Shown here in pieces: positions 15,730-24,884 of a stretch of 64,000 bases of DNA. The DNA lies in assembly GCA_903930345.1 (NCBI GenBank), contig CAIYYI010000230.1:1-64000 (forward strand). The letters run 5' to 3'. How positions within the stretch are numbered: the stretch's first letter is position 1; each line of letters starts with the position of its first letter. The position numbers and the translations under genes were made by a program. Origin of the DNA: an uncultured Verrucomicrobiota bacterium (GTDB lineage Bacteria > Verrucomicrobiota > Verrucomicrobiia > Limisphaerales > CAIYYI01). Under the pieces are notes generated by a model. The model saw only the letters and a program-made list of their open reading frames with translations, did no database searches and was not told the DNA's origin.

Positions 15730-17664
15730 ATGATCGGCACTGCAAAGCGATTCCTGCGTTCGCCCCGCGTCATTGTGGCCGAGTTGGCCGGTCTGGCGCT
15801 GTTGTGCGCGCTGGGTGCCAGTCTGCCGCAGTCCGGTACGGCTACCCCGGCCGAACTCGCCCGTCTGCATGAAAGTGGCCCGTTCGTGGTGGCGCTGGTT
15901 GAAACCTTCGCGCTGGACCACATTTTTCGCAGCCCCCTTTTCATGGCGCTGACGTTGCTGTCCGCCGTCTCACTTCTCGTCATCGTCATCGGCCAGGTGA
16001 AACGGCTTCGATCACAGTGGTTTCAGCGGCTTGGCCCCGCCCAGTTTCAGTCGGCTCCGTTCCGGGTGCAGTTTGAACGGCCAGCCAGGTTGCCCTTGGG
16101 CCAGGCGACCACCAAGGTGTGGTCGAAAAACCGCCTCGGTTTGGCTGGCTCAGCCATCTTCCATACCGGGCTGCTGCTTGTCATGCTGGCCGGGGTTTTG
16201 CGCGCTCTGTTTGGGGCGGATGCGGTCGTTGATCTGTTTGAAGGGGAGACGCTGCCTCCGACGGCCCGGGCGTGGGCGGCCCAATGGCCAGGCCTTCTGG
16301 CCAGGCCCGTCCAATTTGAGGAATCGTTGACGCTCAACCGGGTCCACGTTTCCCGCTATCCCTCCGGGGATCTGAAGGAGTTGACGGTCAACCTTGAGGC
16401 GCGCCGTCCGGAAGGCGTTGAAAAGGTCGATCTGGCGGTGAATCATGATGCTCACCTTGCGGGCCAGCGTCTTTTTCTCGGCCGCGAGTTCGGCCCAACG
16501 GTTTTTGTTGAGTGGCAGAACCACGGCGGGTCCTCTGCCCGGCAGGCCGTGCTGCTCGCGCCAGGGAACGAGGGCGTCTTTGAGGGTTGCTCCATCGGCC
16601 CGGGCAATTTGCGGGCTTACTTGCGGACCGTGGGCCGGTCGGCCGGCGACCACCCCACCACGGTGGAGGTGCGCGTGATGAAGGACAATGCCCTCCTGTT
16701 TTCCGGGGATACGCGGGTTCAGGAATCCGTCAGCCTGTTCGGCGGGGACCGGCTGGTGTTGCATGGGGCTGCCTTCTGGGCCCGCCTGCGCGGCAGTCGT
16801 GATGGCGCGCTTTGGCTGGCTTACACCGGTTTTGCCCTGGTTCTGGCGGGCATCACCCTCATTTTTTGTGTGGTCAGGGTGGATGGCTGCCTGGTTGTCA
16901 CCCCGGCGGGAGACTGGGAATCGGTTTTTCTTGCCGTGCGACCGCAGCGTTTTTCTGCAGCTTACGGTGATTATTTTCGCAGTCTCGTGCGCCAACAGGG
17001 GGGGGATCCCGGAACGGAGCTGCCACCAGGTGCCGCTCCGGCGCGTTCCCCTGATGCGGCCAAGGTTCCCACACCGATGGATGGTCCGCCGCAGCGCTCC
17101 CCGGTGGAATTAAGCGGGGCAACGCCCCGCCTGGCTGCCTGGATTTTGCTCGGGGTTTGTCTGGCTGCCCTGCCGGGATGTCAGCGGTCTTCCATGAAGG
17201 AGGCCCGGCAGCTGGTGGAGCGCTATAATCAGGTGGTGTCTGAAGCCTATCGGCGCGGGGATGTCCGGCTGATTGATCCGGTCGTTGGCCCCAATGAGGG
17301 ACGGAAGCTGACCGGGTTGATCGGGGTTCGCACCGATCTGGGTATCACCTTGGATTCCCGGCTGCTCTCCCTCCTGGTCACCCATGTGGATGTGGTGGCG
17401 GACGAGATGCGGGTGCACACGAAGGAGCGGTGGCATTACCGTGATCTCAGGATCGGCACGGGCCAGCAGGTGGGGGAGGAATCACTCGATGCCTATGAGA
17501 TGCTCTACATTTTCAAACGCATCGACAAGGCGTGGCTGGTGGACGAGATTAAGTTTGCCTCGCCGCCGCAGGTGGGCCGCAAGAAAACCCCCTGGGTTGC
17601 GGATCGCCAGGACGCGCACGCTTTGGGTGGCCCGTCCCAGGGCGGGGAGGGGAGACAGCCATGA
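15730..17664 (+). CDS. resB: Cytochrome c biogenesis protein ResB/Ccs1 with C-terminal lipoprotein-like domain
   Basis: System II cytochrome c maturation protein that, with CcsA, delivers heme and holds apocytochrome for ligation outside the inner membrane. ResB features are an N-terminal span (LAGLALLCALGASLPQSG), a second span near 75-90, a third near 140-160, a periplasmic domain, and a last span near 360-378. From about residue 470 there is a second hydrophobic stretch ending LAALPGC (Cys484), a good lipobox, followed by a domain (about 490-620) that resembles the ARC6-like IMS fold. The protein thus looks like ResB fused in frame to a former lipoprotein. The stop overlaps ccsA by 4 nt. 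It presumably serves the many cytochromes next to it. Confidence 0.85.
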   Translation: MIGTAKRFLRSPRVIVAELAGLALLCALGASLPQSGTATPAELARLHESGPFVVALVETFALDHIFRSPLFMALTLLSAVSLLVIVIGQVKRLRSQWFQRLGPAQFQSAPFRVQFERPARLPLGQATTKVWSKNRLGLAGSAIFHTGLLLVMLAGVLRALFGADAVVDLFEGETLPPTARAWAAQWPGLLARPVQFEESLTLNRVHVSRYPSGDLKELTVNLEARRPEGVEKVDLAVNHDAHLAGQRLFLGREFGPTVFVEWQNHGGSSARQAVLLAPGNEGVFEGCSIGPGNLRAYLRTVGRSAGDHPTTVEVRVMKDNALLFSGDTRVQESVSLFGGDRLVLHGAAFWARLRGSRDGALWLAYTGFALVLAGITLIFCVVRVDGCLVVTPAGDWESVFLAVRPQRFSAAYGDYFRSLVRQQGGDPGTELPPGAAPARSPDAAKVPTPMDGPPQRSPVELSGATPRLAAWILLGVCLAALPGCQRSSMKEARQLVERYNQVVSEAYRRGDVRLIDPVVGPNEGRKLTGLIGVRTDLGITLDSRLLSLLVTHVDVVADEMRVHTKERWHYRDLRIGTGQQVGEESLDAYEMLYIFKRIDKAWLVDEIKFASPPQVGRKKTPWVADRQDAHALGGPSQGGEGRQP

Positions 17665-18488
17665 CCCCATTTACCCGGGAGGTTATCCTCCACTGGAGCG
17701 CCGTGGCTTTGTACATCGCCGGCACCATTGGTTTTGCCTACGCTCTGATCTTTGCCCGGCCCGAAAAGGTGAGGGGGGCTCTGTGCGTGACGGCGGCCGG
17801 CCTGGTGCCGCACACGCTGGCGCTCGTCCTCCGCTATGTTCGGGTTGGCCATGGCCCTTACATGCTCAAGTACGAGGTGCTTTCTTCCAATGCCTGGATC
17901 GCCATCGCCATGCTGCTGCTGTTTGTCTGGCGGCGGCCCGCCTGGGCATCGGTGGCGCTCATCGCGTTGCCGGCCTCCATCCTGATGATGGGGTTGGGAT
18001 TGTTCACCAACCCTGAGGCCCGCAGTCTCCCCCCCTCGTTGCGCTCGCTCTGGCTGGTGTTCCATGTGCTCTTCAACAAGCTTGCAGTGGGCGCATTCGT
18101 GCTCGCGCTCGCCTCGGCGGTGGTGCTGCTCCGGAAGCTCCGGGGTGCCACCGGTCGGTGGTTGGATCGTTTGCCCGGGTCCGAGGTGGTCGAGGTCTAT
18201 ATGGTCCGTTTCATTGGTTTCGGCTTTGTTTTTTGGACCACTACCATCGGGGCCGGGGCCATCTGGGCCAACCAATCGTGGGGCCGTTATTGGGGCTGGG
18301 ATCCCATTGAAACCTGGTCCCTCGTCACCTGGCTGGCCTACGCCATTTTGCTGCACGCCCGCCTGTTTTTCCGGCTGGGTGGCCGTGCGACGGCCTGGGG
18401 CACCGTGGCCTGCTTTGTTCTGTCCATCCTGACGGTGCTGATTTTCCCCTTTGTATTTCCGTCCATGCATTCCGCCTATTTCCAATGA
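17661..18488 (+). CDS. ccsA: Cytochrome c biogenesis protein CcsA (heme handling)
   Basis: A 275-residue integral membrane protein with about eight spans. The tryptophan-rich WWD motif is clear at residues 202-219 (WANQSWGRYWGWDPIETW), flanked by histidines that would ligate heme. CcsA/ResC exports heme and, with ResB, forms the system II cytochrome c synthase. ATGA overlaps at both ends (with resB upstream and the radical SAM gene downstream) show a tightly coupled operon. A good SD-like GGGAGGGGAGA precedes the start. No system I ccm genes were seen in the window. Confidence 0.93.
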   Translation: MTPFTREVILHWSAVALYIAGTIGFAYALIFARPEKVRGALCVTAAGLVPHTLALVLRYVRVGHGPYMLKYEVLSSNAWIAIAMLLLFVWRRPAWASVALIALPASILMMGLGLFTNPEARSLPPSLRSLWLVFHVLFNKLAVGAFVLALASAVVLLRKLRGATGRWLDRLPGSEVVEVYMVRFIGFGFVFWTTTIGAGAIWANQSWGRYWGWDPIETWSLVTWLAYAILLHARLFFRLGGRATAWGTVACFVLSILTVLIFPFVFPSMHSAYFQ

Positions 18489-19930
18489 TGAAACCGCGCC
18501 CCGAAATATTGCTGGTGACCCCCCCGTACCATTCGGGCGTGGTGGAGTCGGCCGGCTCCTGGCTGCCGCTGGGGCTGCTTTACGTGGGCGGGGCTCTGCA
18601 AAAAGCGGGCTTTGGGGTGGCGCTCTACGACGCCATGACCCGGTTCGACACGCTGGATCAGGTCCGGGCCACCTTGCGCCGGGAACGGCCGGATGCGGTC
18701 TTCGTTTCCTGCATAACGGCCACGGTTCTCGATGGCATTGAGGTTTGCCGGGTGGCGAAGGAGGAGGCCCCCGGCACCCTTACGGTCCTGGGCAACACCC
18801 ATCCGAGTTTCATGTACGAGGAGATTTTGCGGGAGTATCCCGAGGTGGATGTCATTGTGCGCGCTGAGGGCGAAGAGACGTCGGTGGAGCTTATGCAGGC
18901 CTGGCAGGCGGGGGCTGATCTTTCTCGGGTCAGTGGCATCGCCTTTCGCCGGGATGGCCGGGCTTTTGCCACGCCTCCCCGCTGTTTCATTGCCAACCTC
19001 GACCCGCTGGAGCCAGCTTGGGATCTGGTGCCATGGAAGGAGTACAGTTACCGGCCCAAACCCGGATCGACTTTGGCCGTGGTCTCCTCCTCCCGGGGCT
19101 GTAAGCAACATTGCTCTTTTTGCTCCCAACGCCTGTTCTGGAAGGAGTCATGGCGCGCGGTTTCCGCCGCTCGTTTTGTGGATCAGCTCGAGATGCTGCG
19201 GTCGCGTTACGGCGTCGATGTGGCCATGATTGCCGATGAGATTCCGTCCGTCGATCCCGTGCGCTGGAGCCGGATCCTGGATTTGTTGATTGAGCGCGAT
19301 ATGGGCACTTCCCTGATGCTCGAGACGCGGGTCGAGGACATCATCCGTGATGCCGCTTTGCTTCCCCGGTATCGCCAGGCGGGCATTGAGCACATTTACG
19401 TGGGCGTCGAATCGGTCAACCAGGCCACGCTCGATTTGTTCAAGAAGGACGCCAAGGTTGAACAGGGCAAGCGCGCCATTGAGCTGATCAATGAGCACCA
19501 GATGATTTCCGAGACCTCCTTCGTCATGGGCATGCCCGATGAGACCATCGAAAACATGCAGCACACCATTGAGCTGGCCAAGTTTTTCGATCCCGACATG
19601 GCCTTTTTCCTCGCCATCACTCCCTGGCCTTACGCGGATCTGTACCAGGATGTGAAGGATCACATCGCCACGCGGGATTATCGCAAATACAATCTGGTTG
19701 AGCCGGTCATCAAACCGGTCTCCATGTCGCTTGATGATGTGCGGGAGCAGCTTTTCCGGGGGTTTCGCGAGTTCTACCACAACAAGATGAAAGGCATGGC
19801 CGCCATGCCGCCCTGGAAACAGCAGTTCATGAAAACCCTGATGAAGCTGCTGATGGAACATTCCTATCTGAAGGATCAGATGGCGGGCCTGGGTCATCCA
19901 CTGCCGGAGCACCCTGGCCCTGGAGCTTGA
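18485..19930 (+). CDS. B12-binding-domain radical SAM protein
   Basis: A 481-residue protein with an N-terminal cobalamin-binding-type Rossmann domain (about 8-150, PPYHSGVVESAGSWLPLGLLYVGG) and a radical SAM domain whose cluster motif CKQHCSFC has cysteines at 206, 210 and 213. The family includes BchE-like, methyl-transferring and ring-forming enzymes, so the reaction cannot be named from sequence. It overlaps ccsA by 4 nt (ATG 18485, or 18488 one codon later), which ties it to the cytochrome c maturation operon. A heme- or cytochrome-modifying role is possible but inferred only from that coupling. A quinone, lipid or tetrapyrrole substrate is an alternative. Confidence 0.88.
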   Translation: MMKPRPEILLVTPPYHSGVVESAGSWLPLGLLYVGGALQKAGFGVALYDAMTRFDTLDQVRATLRRERPDAVFVSCITATVLDGIEVCRVAKEEAPGTLTVLGNTHPSFMYEEILREYPEVDVIVRAEGEETSVELMQAWQAGADLSRVSGIAFRRDGRAFATPPRCFIANLDPLEPAWDLVPWKEYSYRPKPGSTLAVVSSSRGCKQHCSFCSQRLFWKESWRAVSAARFVDQLEMLRSRYGVDVAMIADEIPSVDPVRWSRILDLLIERDMGTSLMLETRVEDIIRDAALLPRYRQAGIEHIYVGVESVNQATLDLFKKDAKVEQGKRAIELINEHQMISETSFVMGMPDETIENMQHTIELAKFFDPDMAFFLAITPWPYADLYQDVKDHIATRDYRKYNLVEPVIKPVSMSLDDVREQLFRGFREFYHNKMKGMAAMPPWKQQFMKTLMKLLMEHSYLKDQMAGLGHPLPEHPGPGA

Positions 19931-19936
19931 GGCGCA

Positions 19937-21703
19937 ATGAACAATCGCCATCAATGTGTTATGCATGACCATACTAAAACGGCCAGGCCGTTCGGGATGA
20001 CTCCGCCAGCCGGGGCACGGCTTCTCTTTGCAAACCGGGTTTCGGCTTTCAGCCGGCTGCTCCGCGCCGGGTGCTGCCTGGTGGTTTGGCTCTTCTCGGC
20101 AGCCTCAATGCGCGCTGAGACCCCCTTGGTGGCTTCCTTGGGCGCGTATCGCGGGAGCCTCCAGGCCCCTGCCTGCGTCGCTGCGGATGCGGCTGGGTAC
20201 CTTTATGTCACGGACCCTCAGGCCGGCCAGGTGGTGGTATTCGATGGTTTTGGGCGGGTGGCGCAGGTCGTTCCCGGCTTCTCCGGTCCGCTGGGAATCG
20301 CTTTGGATGCCAATGGGCAGATTTATTTGTCGGAAGCGGCAAGCGGCAGTGTGACCGTCTTTGATGCCCAGTGGCATCCCCTGTACAAGCTCGGTGGCGG
20401 CGACCATGAGTTCCTCTTGCCAAACTACCTGGCCTTGGATCCCGCCCCGGGCAGTGCGGCGGTTTATGTTTCGGACAGCAAGGCCAACCTGATCAAGGTT
20501 TATCGTGCCGGAGCGTTTGATTTCAGTTTTGGCGGCAAGGGCACCAATGATGGGCAGTTCAATTTCCCCACCGGTTTGCACCTCGCCGCCAATGGTGAGG
20601 TTTTTGTGGTGGACCAGAACAATGAACGCGTTCAGGTCTTTGGCCGGAGCGGTGATTTTCGGCGCTCATTCTCCTTGGTGACCCCGCTTGGTGGAATGGG
20701 GTTGGGTTCGGCTGGGGGGCGTTCTCAGGGCATCACCGGTGACCCATTGGGGCGTCTTCTGGTGGCAGATTCCTTTCAAGGTTTTGTGCGGGTGTTTGAT
20801 GCGCAGGGCAATTATCAGGGACGCTTTGGTGGACTGGGGGAATTGCCCGGCCAGTTTGGCACCCCGTTGGGGTTGGTCATGGATGGGTGTGGCCGGCTTT
20901 TTACCGCTTCCGCAAACAATGGGCGCGTGGAGGTTCTTGGTCTGGACGGCTTCGCGCAGTTCAGCGCTGTCCCTGCCCAGCAGGTGGTTTGTGCCGGCAC
21001 CAACGTTGCGTTTTCGGTGACCGTCACCAACCCCGGTGTCTGCACTTTCCAATGGCGCAAGGGCGCCAGTCCATTGGGGGATGGGGGTGTTGTTTCCGGA
21101 GCCACTGGCCTGGTGCTCAATCTTGTCGGCGTTTCTCCGGCGGATAGTGGGCAGTACTCCGTGCAGGTAACCGGGCCGGGGGTGGATCTGACCAGCCCGG
21201 CGGCAAATCTCACCGTGCTTCTCCCGCCCACCATTCTCAGCTTTTCGTCCAGCCAGACGGTGATCTTTGGCACCAACGTCACTTTCGCTGTGGGTGTCCT
21301 GGGGGAGGCCCTGTCCTACCAGTGGTTCTTCAGGGGGTATCCGATGGATGGGGCCACGGGTTCATCCCTCACGCTGCTCAACGTCCAGCCCGACCATGCT
21401 GGGGCCTATTCTGTGGAGGTGAGGAATTCGGTGGGGGCGGCGGTGAGTCCGGTGGCGCAGCTTGCTGTCCTGGTTCCGCCCGGCCCGCCGAAAATCGAAT
21501 CCAGCATCCTCCTCCCGGGTGTGGGTGTGCAGCTCACCATCAATGGTGATATGGGCTACTCCTTCTGGATTGATGGAGCGAACAATCTTGCGGATTGGGT
21601 GGCCTTGACGAACATCGTCAATGAAACCGGGTCCCTGGATGTCGTGCTGCCGTTGTCCACGAATTTTCCGAACCAGTTTTACCGTATGCGCTGGATGCCG
21701 TGA
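19937..21703 (+). CDS. Secreted NHL propeller protein with Ig-like domains
   Basis: A 588-residue exported protein: basic/hydrophobic N-terminus with a signal peptide ending near residue 60, six NHL blades (about 65-345), two Ig-like domains (about 350-440 and 440-515, with the SPADSGQYSV and QPDHAGAYSV signatures), and a short C-terminal beta module ending FYRMRWMP, typical of secreted Verrucomicrobiota proteins. It starts 7 nt after the radical SAM gene on the same strand, so it is likely in the same operon. It may be a surface binding partner of the cytochromes, like the other propellers here, but no ligand can be inferred. Confidence 0.82.
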   Translation: MNNRHQCVMHDHTKTARPFGMTPPAGARLLFANRVSAFSRLLRAGCCLVVWLFSAASMRAETPLVASLGAYRGSLQAPACVAADAAGYLYVTDPQAGQVVVFDGFGRVAQVVPGFSGPLGIALDANGQIYLSEAASGSVTVFDAQWHPLYKLGGGDHEFLLPNYLALDPAPGSAAVYVSDSKANLIKVYRAGAFDFSFGGKGTNDGQFNFPTGLHLAANGEVFVVDQNNERVQVFGRSGDFRRSFSLVTPLGGMGLGSAGGRSQGITGDPLGRLLVADSFQGFVRVFDAQGNYQGRFGGLGELPGQFGTPLGLVMDGCGRLFTASANNGRVEVLGLDGFAQFSAVPAQQVVCAGTNVAFSVTVTNPGVCTFQWRKGASPLGDGGVVSGATGLVLNLVGVSPADSGQYSVQVTGPGVDLTSPAANLTVLLPPTILSFSSSQTVIFGTNVTFAVGVLGEALSYQWFFRGYPMDGATGSSLTLLNVQPDHAGAYSVEVRNSVGAAVSPVAQLAVLVPPGPPKIESSILLPGVGVQLTINGDMGYSFWIDGANNLADWVALTNIVNETGSLDVVLPLSTNFPNQFYRMRWMP

Positions 21704-21763
21704 GCAGTGATGATGCAATGTTTTAATATTGACACTCGGTTAACTAATAATAACGCTAAAGCT

Positions 21764-23083
21764 ATGAACCTTGGCAAATCCTCTGTCTTTGTCACCAAAG
21801 ACCTTCTGACCAATAAGTTCCCCCTCGCTTCTATTACAATGGTTTTCGCTGCCCTGCTGGGGGTCAGTCTTCCCGCGCTGGGTCAGTCTGATCAGACCTA
21901 TGGTTTTGTTGGTTTCGCTGGCTTCGCTGGCTCACCTGGCAGTCTTGATGGCGAGGGCAGTGCCGCACGATTCAACTTTCCCGCCGGGGTGGCCTTGGAT
22001 ATTTCCAGCAACTTGGTGGTGGCGGATTTTGGCAATCACACCGTTCGGATGGTCTCCTCCGCTGGTGCGGTGACGACTCTGGTGGGCACCGCAGGGATTT
22101 CCGGCACCAACAATGGGACGGGCGGTGCCGCCCGGTTCAATCATCCCTTCGGCGTGGCTTTGGACCGCAGTGGGAATATTTTTGTGGCCGATTCGGACAA
22201 TCATACAATTCGGAAAGTGACTCCCGCCGGGGTGGTCACAACGCTGGCGGGAAGTGCCGGTACTTCCGGCACCAACGATGGGGTCGGCCTTGCCGCCTTG
22301 TTCAGCCATCCTTTCGGTTTGGCGGTGGATGGGGCGAATAATATCTTTGTGGCCGATTCCGACAATCACACTATCCGGAAGATAACCCCGGCGGGCGTGG
22401 TCACGACTTTTGCGGGCAGCCCGGGGATGCCAGGAGCCATTGATGCTGCAGGAGGCGATGCGAGGTTCAATCACCCCTCTGGCGTGGCTGTGGACAGTCA
22501 GGGTAACGTGATGGTGGCGGATAAAGGCAATTTTACGATTCGGCGGGTGACCACGAATGGGGTGGTGACCACTCTGGCCGGATTGGCGGGTTATTATGGT
22601 CGGATGGATGGAACGCGCAGTGTGGCGCGTTTTTATGATCCGTCGGGGGTGTCTGTGGATGCCGCAGGCAACGTGTTTGTGTCGGAATTCGGTAACACGA
22701 TCCGGAAGGTGACCCCGGCCGGGACGGTGTCGAGTTTGACAGACGGCGCCGGCCCGCTTGATGCACCCCAGGCTGTGGCTGTGGATGCTGCCGGCGTTCT
22801 TTTTATCGCCGATTCCTTGAACAATCGCATTGTCAAAGGTCGGCTCGGTGGGTTCGGTGGGATCTCGCCATCGTTGAGGGTGGCTCTCTCCGGCGGTCGC
22901 GCCAACGTGTCTCTATCCTGGCCCCCAAGTCACCTCGGCTGGGAACTGCAAATGACGACCAACTTGTCCGGCGGGGGGCTCACCACCGCTTGGACTCGCG
23001 TGGTCGGCTCCACTGGCGGCACCAACTTTTCCCTGCCCAATAACCCAGCCAATCCCGGCTTTTATCGGCTAAAAAGTCCGTAG
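21764..23083 (+). CDS. Secreted NHL-repeat propeller protein
   Basis: About 439 residues with a signal peptide (to SLPALGQ) and six strongly similar NHL repeats of about 57 residues (pattern GVALDxxGNIFVADSDNHTIRKVTPAGVVTTLAGS), the last followed by a C-terminal sorting-like module ending FYRLKSP. The ATG at 21764 is preferred because it opens straight into a signal peptide; the frame stays open to a GTG at 21707. Upstream 40 nt are AT-rich (TTGACA at 21729), so a separate promoter is possible. It is the fourth propeller protein gene of the locus and ends it; the next gene is convergent. Confidence 0.82.
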   Translation: MNLGKSSVFVTKDLLTNKFPLASITMVFAALLGVSLPALGQSDQTYGFVGFAGFAGSPGSLDGEGSAARFNFPAGVALDISSNLVVADFGNHTVRMVSSAGAVTTLVGTAGISGTNNGTGGAARFNHPFGVALDRSGNIFVADSDNHTIRKVTPAGVVTTLAGSAGTSGTNDGVGLAALFSHPFGLAVDGANNIFVADSDNHTIRKITPAGVVTTFAGSPGMPGAIDAAGGDARFNHPSGVAVDSQGNVMVADKGNFTIRRVTTNGVVTTLAGLAGYYGRMDGTRSVARFYDPSGVSVDAAGNVFVSEFGNTIRKVTPAGTVSSLTDGAGPLDAPQAVAVDAAGVLFIADSLNNRIVKGRLGGFGGISPSLRVALSGGRANVSLSWPPSHLGWELQMTTNLSGGGLTTAWTRVVGSTGGTNFSLPNNPANPGFYRLKSP

Positions 23084-23152
23084 TGCTGCCAGATGTTCTT
23101 ACTTCGTTCTCTTTTTTGCTTCTGTTGAATCTGGCTGTTTCTTCCAGGTTTG

Positions 23153-23312
23153 GGAGGCGGTAAGAAATTAAGGTCGCAAGATGGCGCCGGGATTTTACCG
23201 TTGGGCGAGGCGCGACCAAGGAGCATATCCGCAGCGATCTGTGACTGAGGAGCAACGACGCCCAACGCCACAAGAACCAGTCAGGTTGTCGCCATAATTT
23301 CTTACCGCCTCC
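23153..23312. repeat. 160-bp element bounded by perfect 18-bp inverted repeats
   Basis: GGAGGCGGTAAGAAATTA at 23153-23170 is repeated as its exact reverse complement at 23295-23312. A nested pair, CGTTGGGCG (23199-23207) and CGCCCAACG (23259-23267), lies inside. The element fills the gap between two convergent genes, and its right arm directly abuts the CotH stop codon. No transposase is present. It could be a MITE-like dispersed element or a large bidirectional structure acting at the ends of both transcripts. Confidence 0.7.
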
Positions 23313-24539
23313 TTAACGGGCCGGACGGGCGGGTGGCGTTGCCGCATCGGTTTGGGCTGCGGCAAGTTCCTTGTTGATGGCGGCGGAGCGCTGTTTCAGA
23401 TGTTCGCGGAGCAGTTTTTCACGCGCATCGAATTTGGCGCGTTCAAGGTCAGAGGCTTCGCTCAGGGCCGGGCGGAGCATTTGGGCGAGTTGATCCACCT
23501 GGCGGTTTAGCTTTTCCAGGTTGAAAACCTGGGTGGCCAGCCAGGTGCAACGGTTGGTATAGGCCTCCCGGCCTTGGGGGGTCTCATAGAGGGCTTTCGA
23601 CACCAGCGCGCTGAAGCCAGGGTGAAGGATGGAAGGGCGGCATTGTTCAAACATGCGGTCCAGGTCGTTGGGCATGAAGACGAGGGTGTGCGTTTCGGGA
23701 TCATGGTAGAGCCGGAAGTTGTGGCCGTACACCGAATAGCCATCGCAATGGCAGGTGATGATTTCCATGGCCATGAAGGAGAGGAAGCGGCGGATGTCGA
23801 GCGTGGTTTGGAGCCGTTCCCAGCGGCGGTCGAGGTCGCGCTCCTGGCAGGCCGCCACCAGGGCGGAGAGGTCGGACAGGGGCTGCGGCTGCCTCCCCTC
23901 ATCCAACCGGAAACGCCTCTGAAGATCATTGCCGGAGCCGAGATCGTAGGAGCCTTGGTTGATGTCGTAGAGGTTGCCGTCGGTTTCCTTGAAGTAAAGG
24001 CGGAGAAAATCCTTGCTGAATCCCTCCTTCAGGACGTAGAGGCCGAGTTTGCGGCCGTTGATCTGGACCAGGGCGTGGCCCGTGCGCGGGGCGGGCACGC
24101 CGGCTTCGCGGAAGAGCTGGCCGGCGAGGGCTTCATTCATGTAGGAGGGGTCTTGAACGGAGTTGTTGAGCAGGATCTTCCGCAGACCGTGGAAATTCTG
24201 ATCGGGAACGAAATACTGGAAGTTGAGGGTCAATCCCGGTTTGTCATCAAAGTTCCGAAAACTGCCGCTCGCCCCTTTCAGGTGAACGGCGACATTCTGA
24301 TAAATCCGGCCGCCCTCTTTGACGGTCGCACGCACCTTGCGGCGGGGATCCTTGCGGAGGCTTGCCGTGTTGGCGGGATCGAGTTCAATGGCGATCTCCA
24401 CTGGTGCGCGGTGGGTGAACAGGTCCGCGCCTGGCTCGGTCCGTCCCGCCGGTTCAGCGGCGGAAACCGCCGGGCGGAGGGCCGGAGATCCGATCCCCAG
24501 AAGGGCGATCAGGAGCAGGATGCTGGCGAGTGATGGCAT
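23313..24539 (-). CDS. Secreted CotH-kinase-like protein
   Basis: A 408-residue exported protein of the CotH family. The family core is visible: VAVHLKGASGSFRN, KPGLTLNF, KILLNNSVQDPSYMNEALAGQLFREAGVPAPRTGHALVQING, LYVLKEGFSKDFL, and a late FMPNDLDRMFEQ segment that fits the metal-binding Asp. CotH of spore formers phosphorylates a coat protein, but the substrate of the many Verrucomicrobiota homologues is unknown. The ATG at 24539 is chosen since a signal peptide begins there; the frame is open to 24806 but its translation there looks non-coding. The stop codon touches the inverted-repeat element. Confidence 0.82.
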   Translation of the reverse strand: MPSLASILLLIALLGIGSPALRPAVSAAEPAGRTEPGADLFTHRAPVEIAIELDPANTASLRKDPRRKVRATVKEGGRIYQNVAVHLKGASGSFRNFDDKPGLTLNFQYFVPDQNFHGLRKILLNNSVQDPSYMNEALAGQLFREAGVPAPRTGHALVQINGRKLGLYVLKEGFSKDFLRLYFKETDGNLYDINQGSYDLGSGNDLQRRFRLDEGRQPQPLSDLSALVAACQERDLDRRWERLQTTLDIRRFLSFMAMEIITCHCDGYSVYGHNFRLYHDPETHTLVFMPNDLDRMFEQCRPSILHPGFSALVSKALYETPQGREAYTNRCTWLATQVFNLEKLNRQVDQLAQMLRPALSEASDLERAKFDAREKLLREHLKQRSAAINKELAAAQTDAATPPARPAR

Positions 24540-24884
24540 GATGCTGGAAACAGGTTGAACCATTCCTGGTGCCAACCGCCAGCAAAAAAGCCCCTCTGGA
24601 TTGATCCAGCGCCATGGTTTTCTCCCAGTGCCCATTGCGGAAACTTGCGAGATGGGTTGCTGCCAATTCGGGTGGTGGGCGCGGTGCGAGCGAGGCGGCA
24701 TCCCCGCCGCAGGCTGTGACGAGCGAGCAGCAAGGCCGGCCACCCTAAGGGCCAAGCGCCCGCTCGCACTTTTCAGCCTTACCCCGGTTTTTATTGCGCC
24801 ACCCAACCTTGGCTGGTACGTTCCAGCAGCCTTGGATCTAGTATTCCTACTATTTCCATCATAGCTGTGGTATAAAATATATTT
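24540..24884. other. Divergent intergenic region, 345 bp
   Basis: It lies between the CotH gene and the 2098-residue protein gene. The left two thirds are GC-rich with short direct and inverted words (GAGCGAG, GCCGGCC) like debris of dispersed repeats. The last 80 bases are AT-rich, with TATAAAAT at about 24869 as a possible -10 box just before the downstream start. No gene was seen. Confidence 0.5.

Noticed and set aside
23062-23271. 69-residue minus-strand frame inside the inverted-repeat element
   Set aside because: It lies wholly within the repeat structure and has no ribosome site; possible only if the element is found to carry it in many copies.
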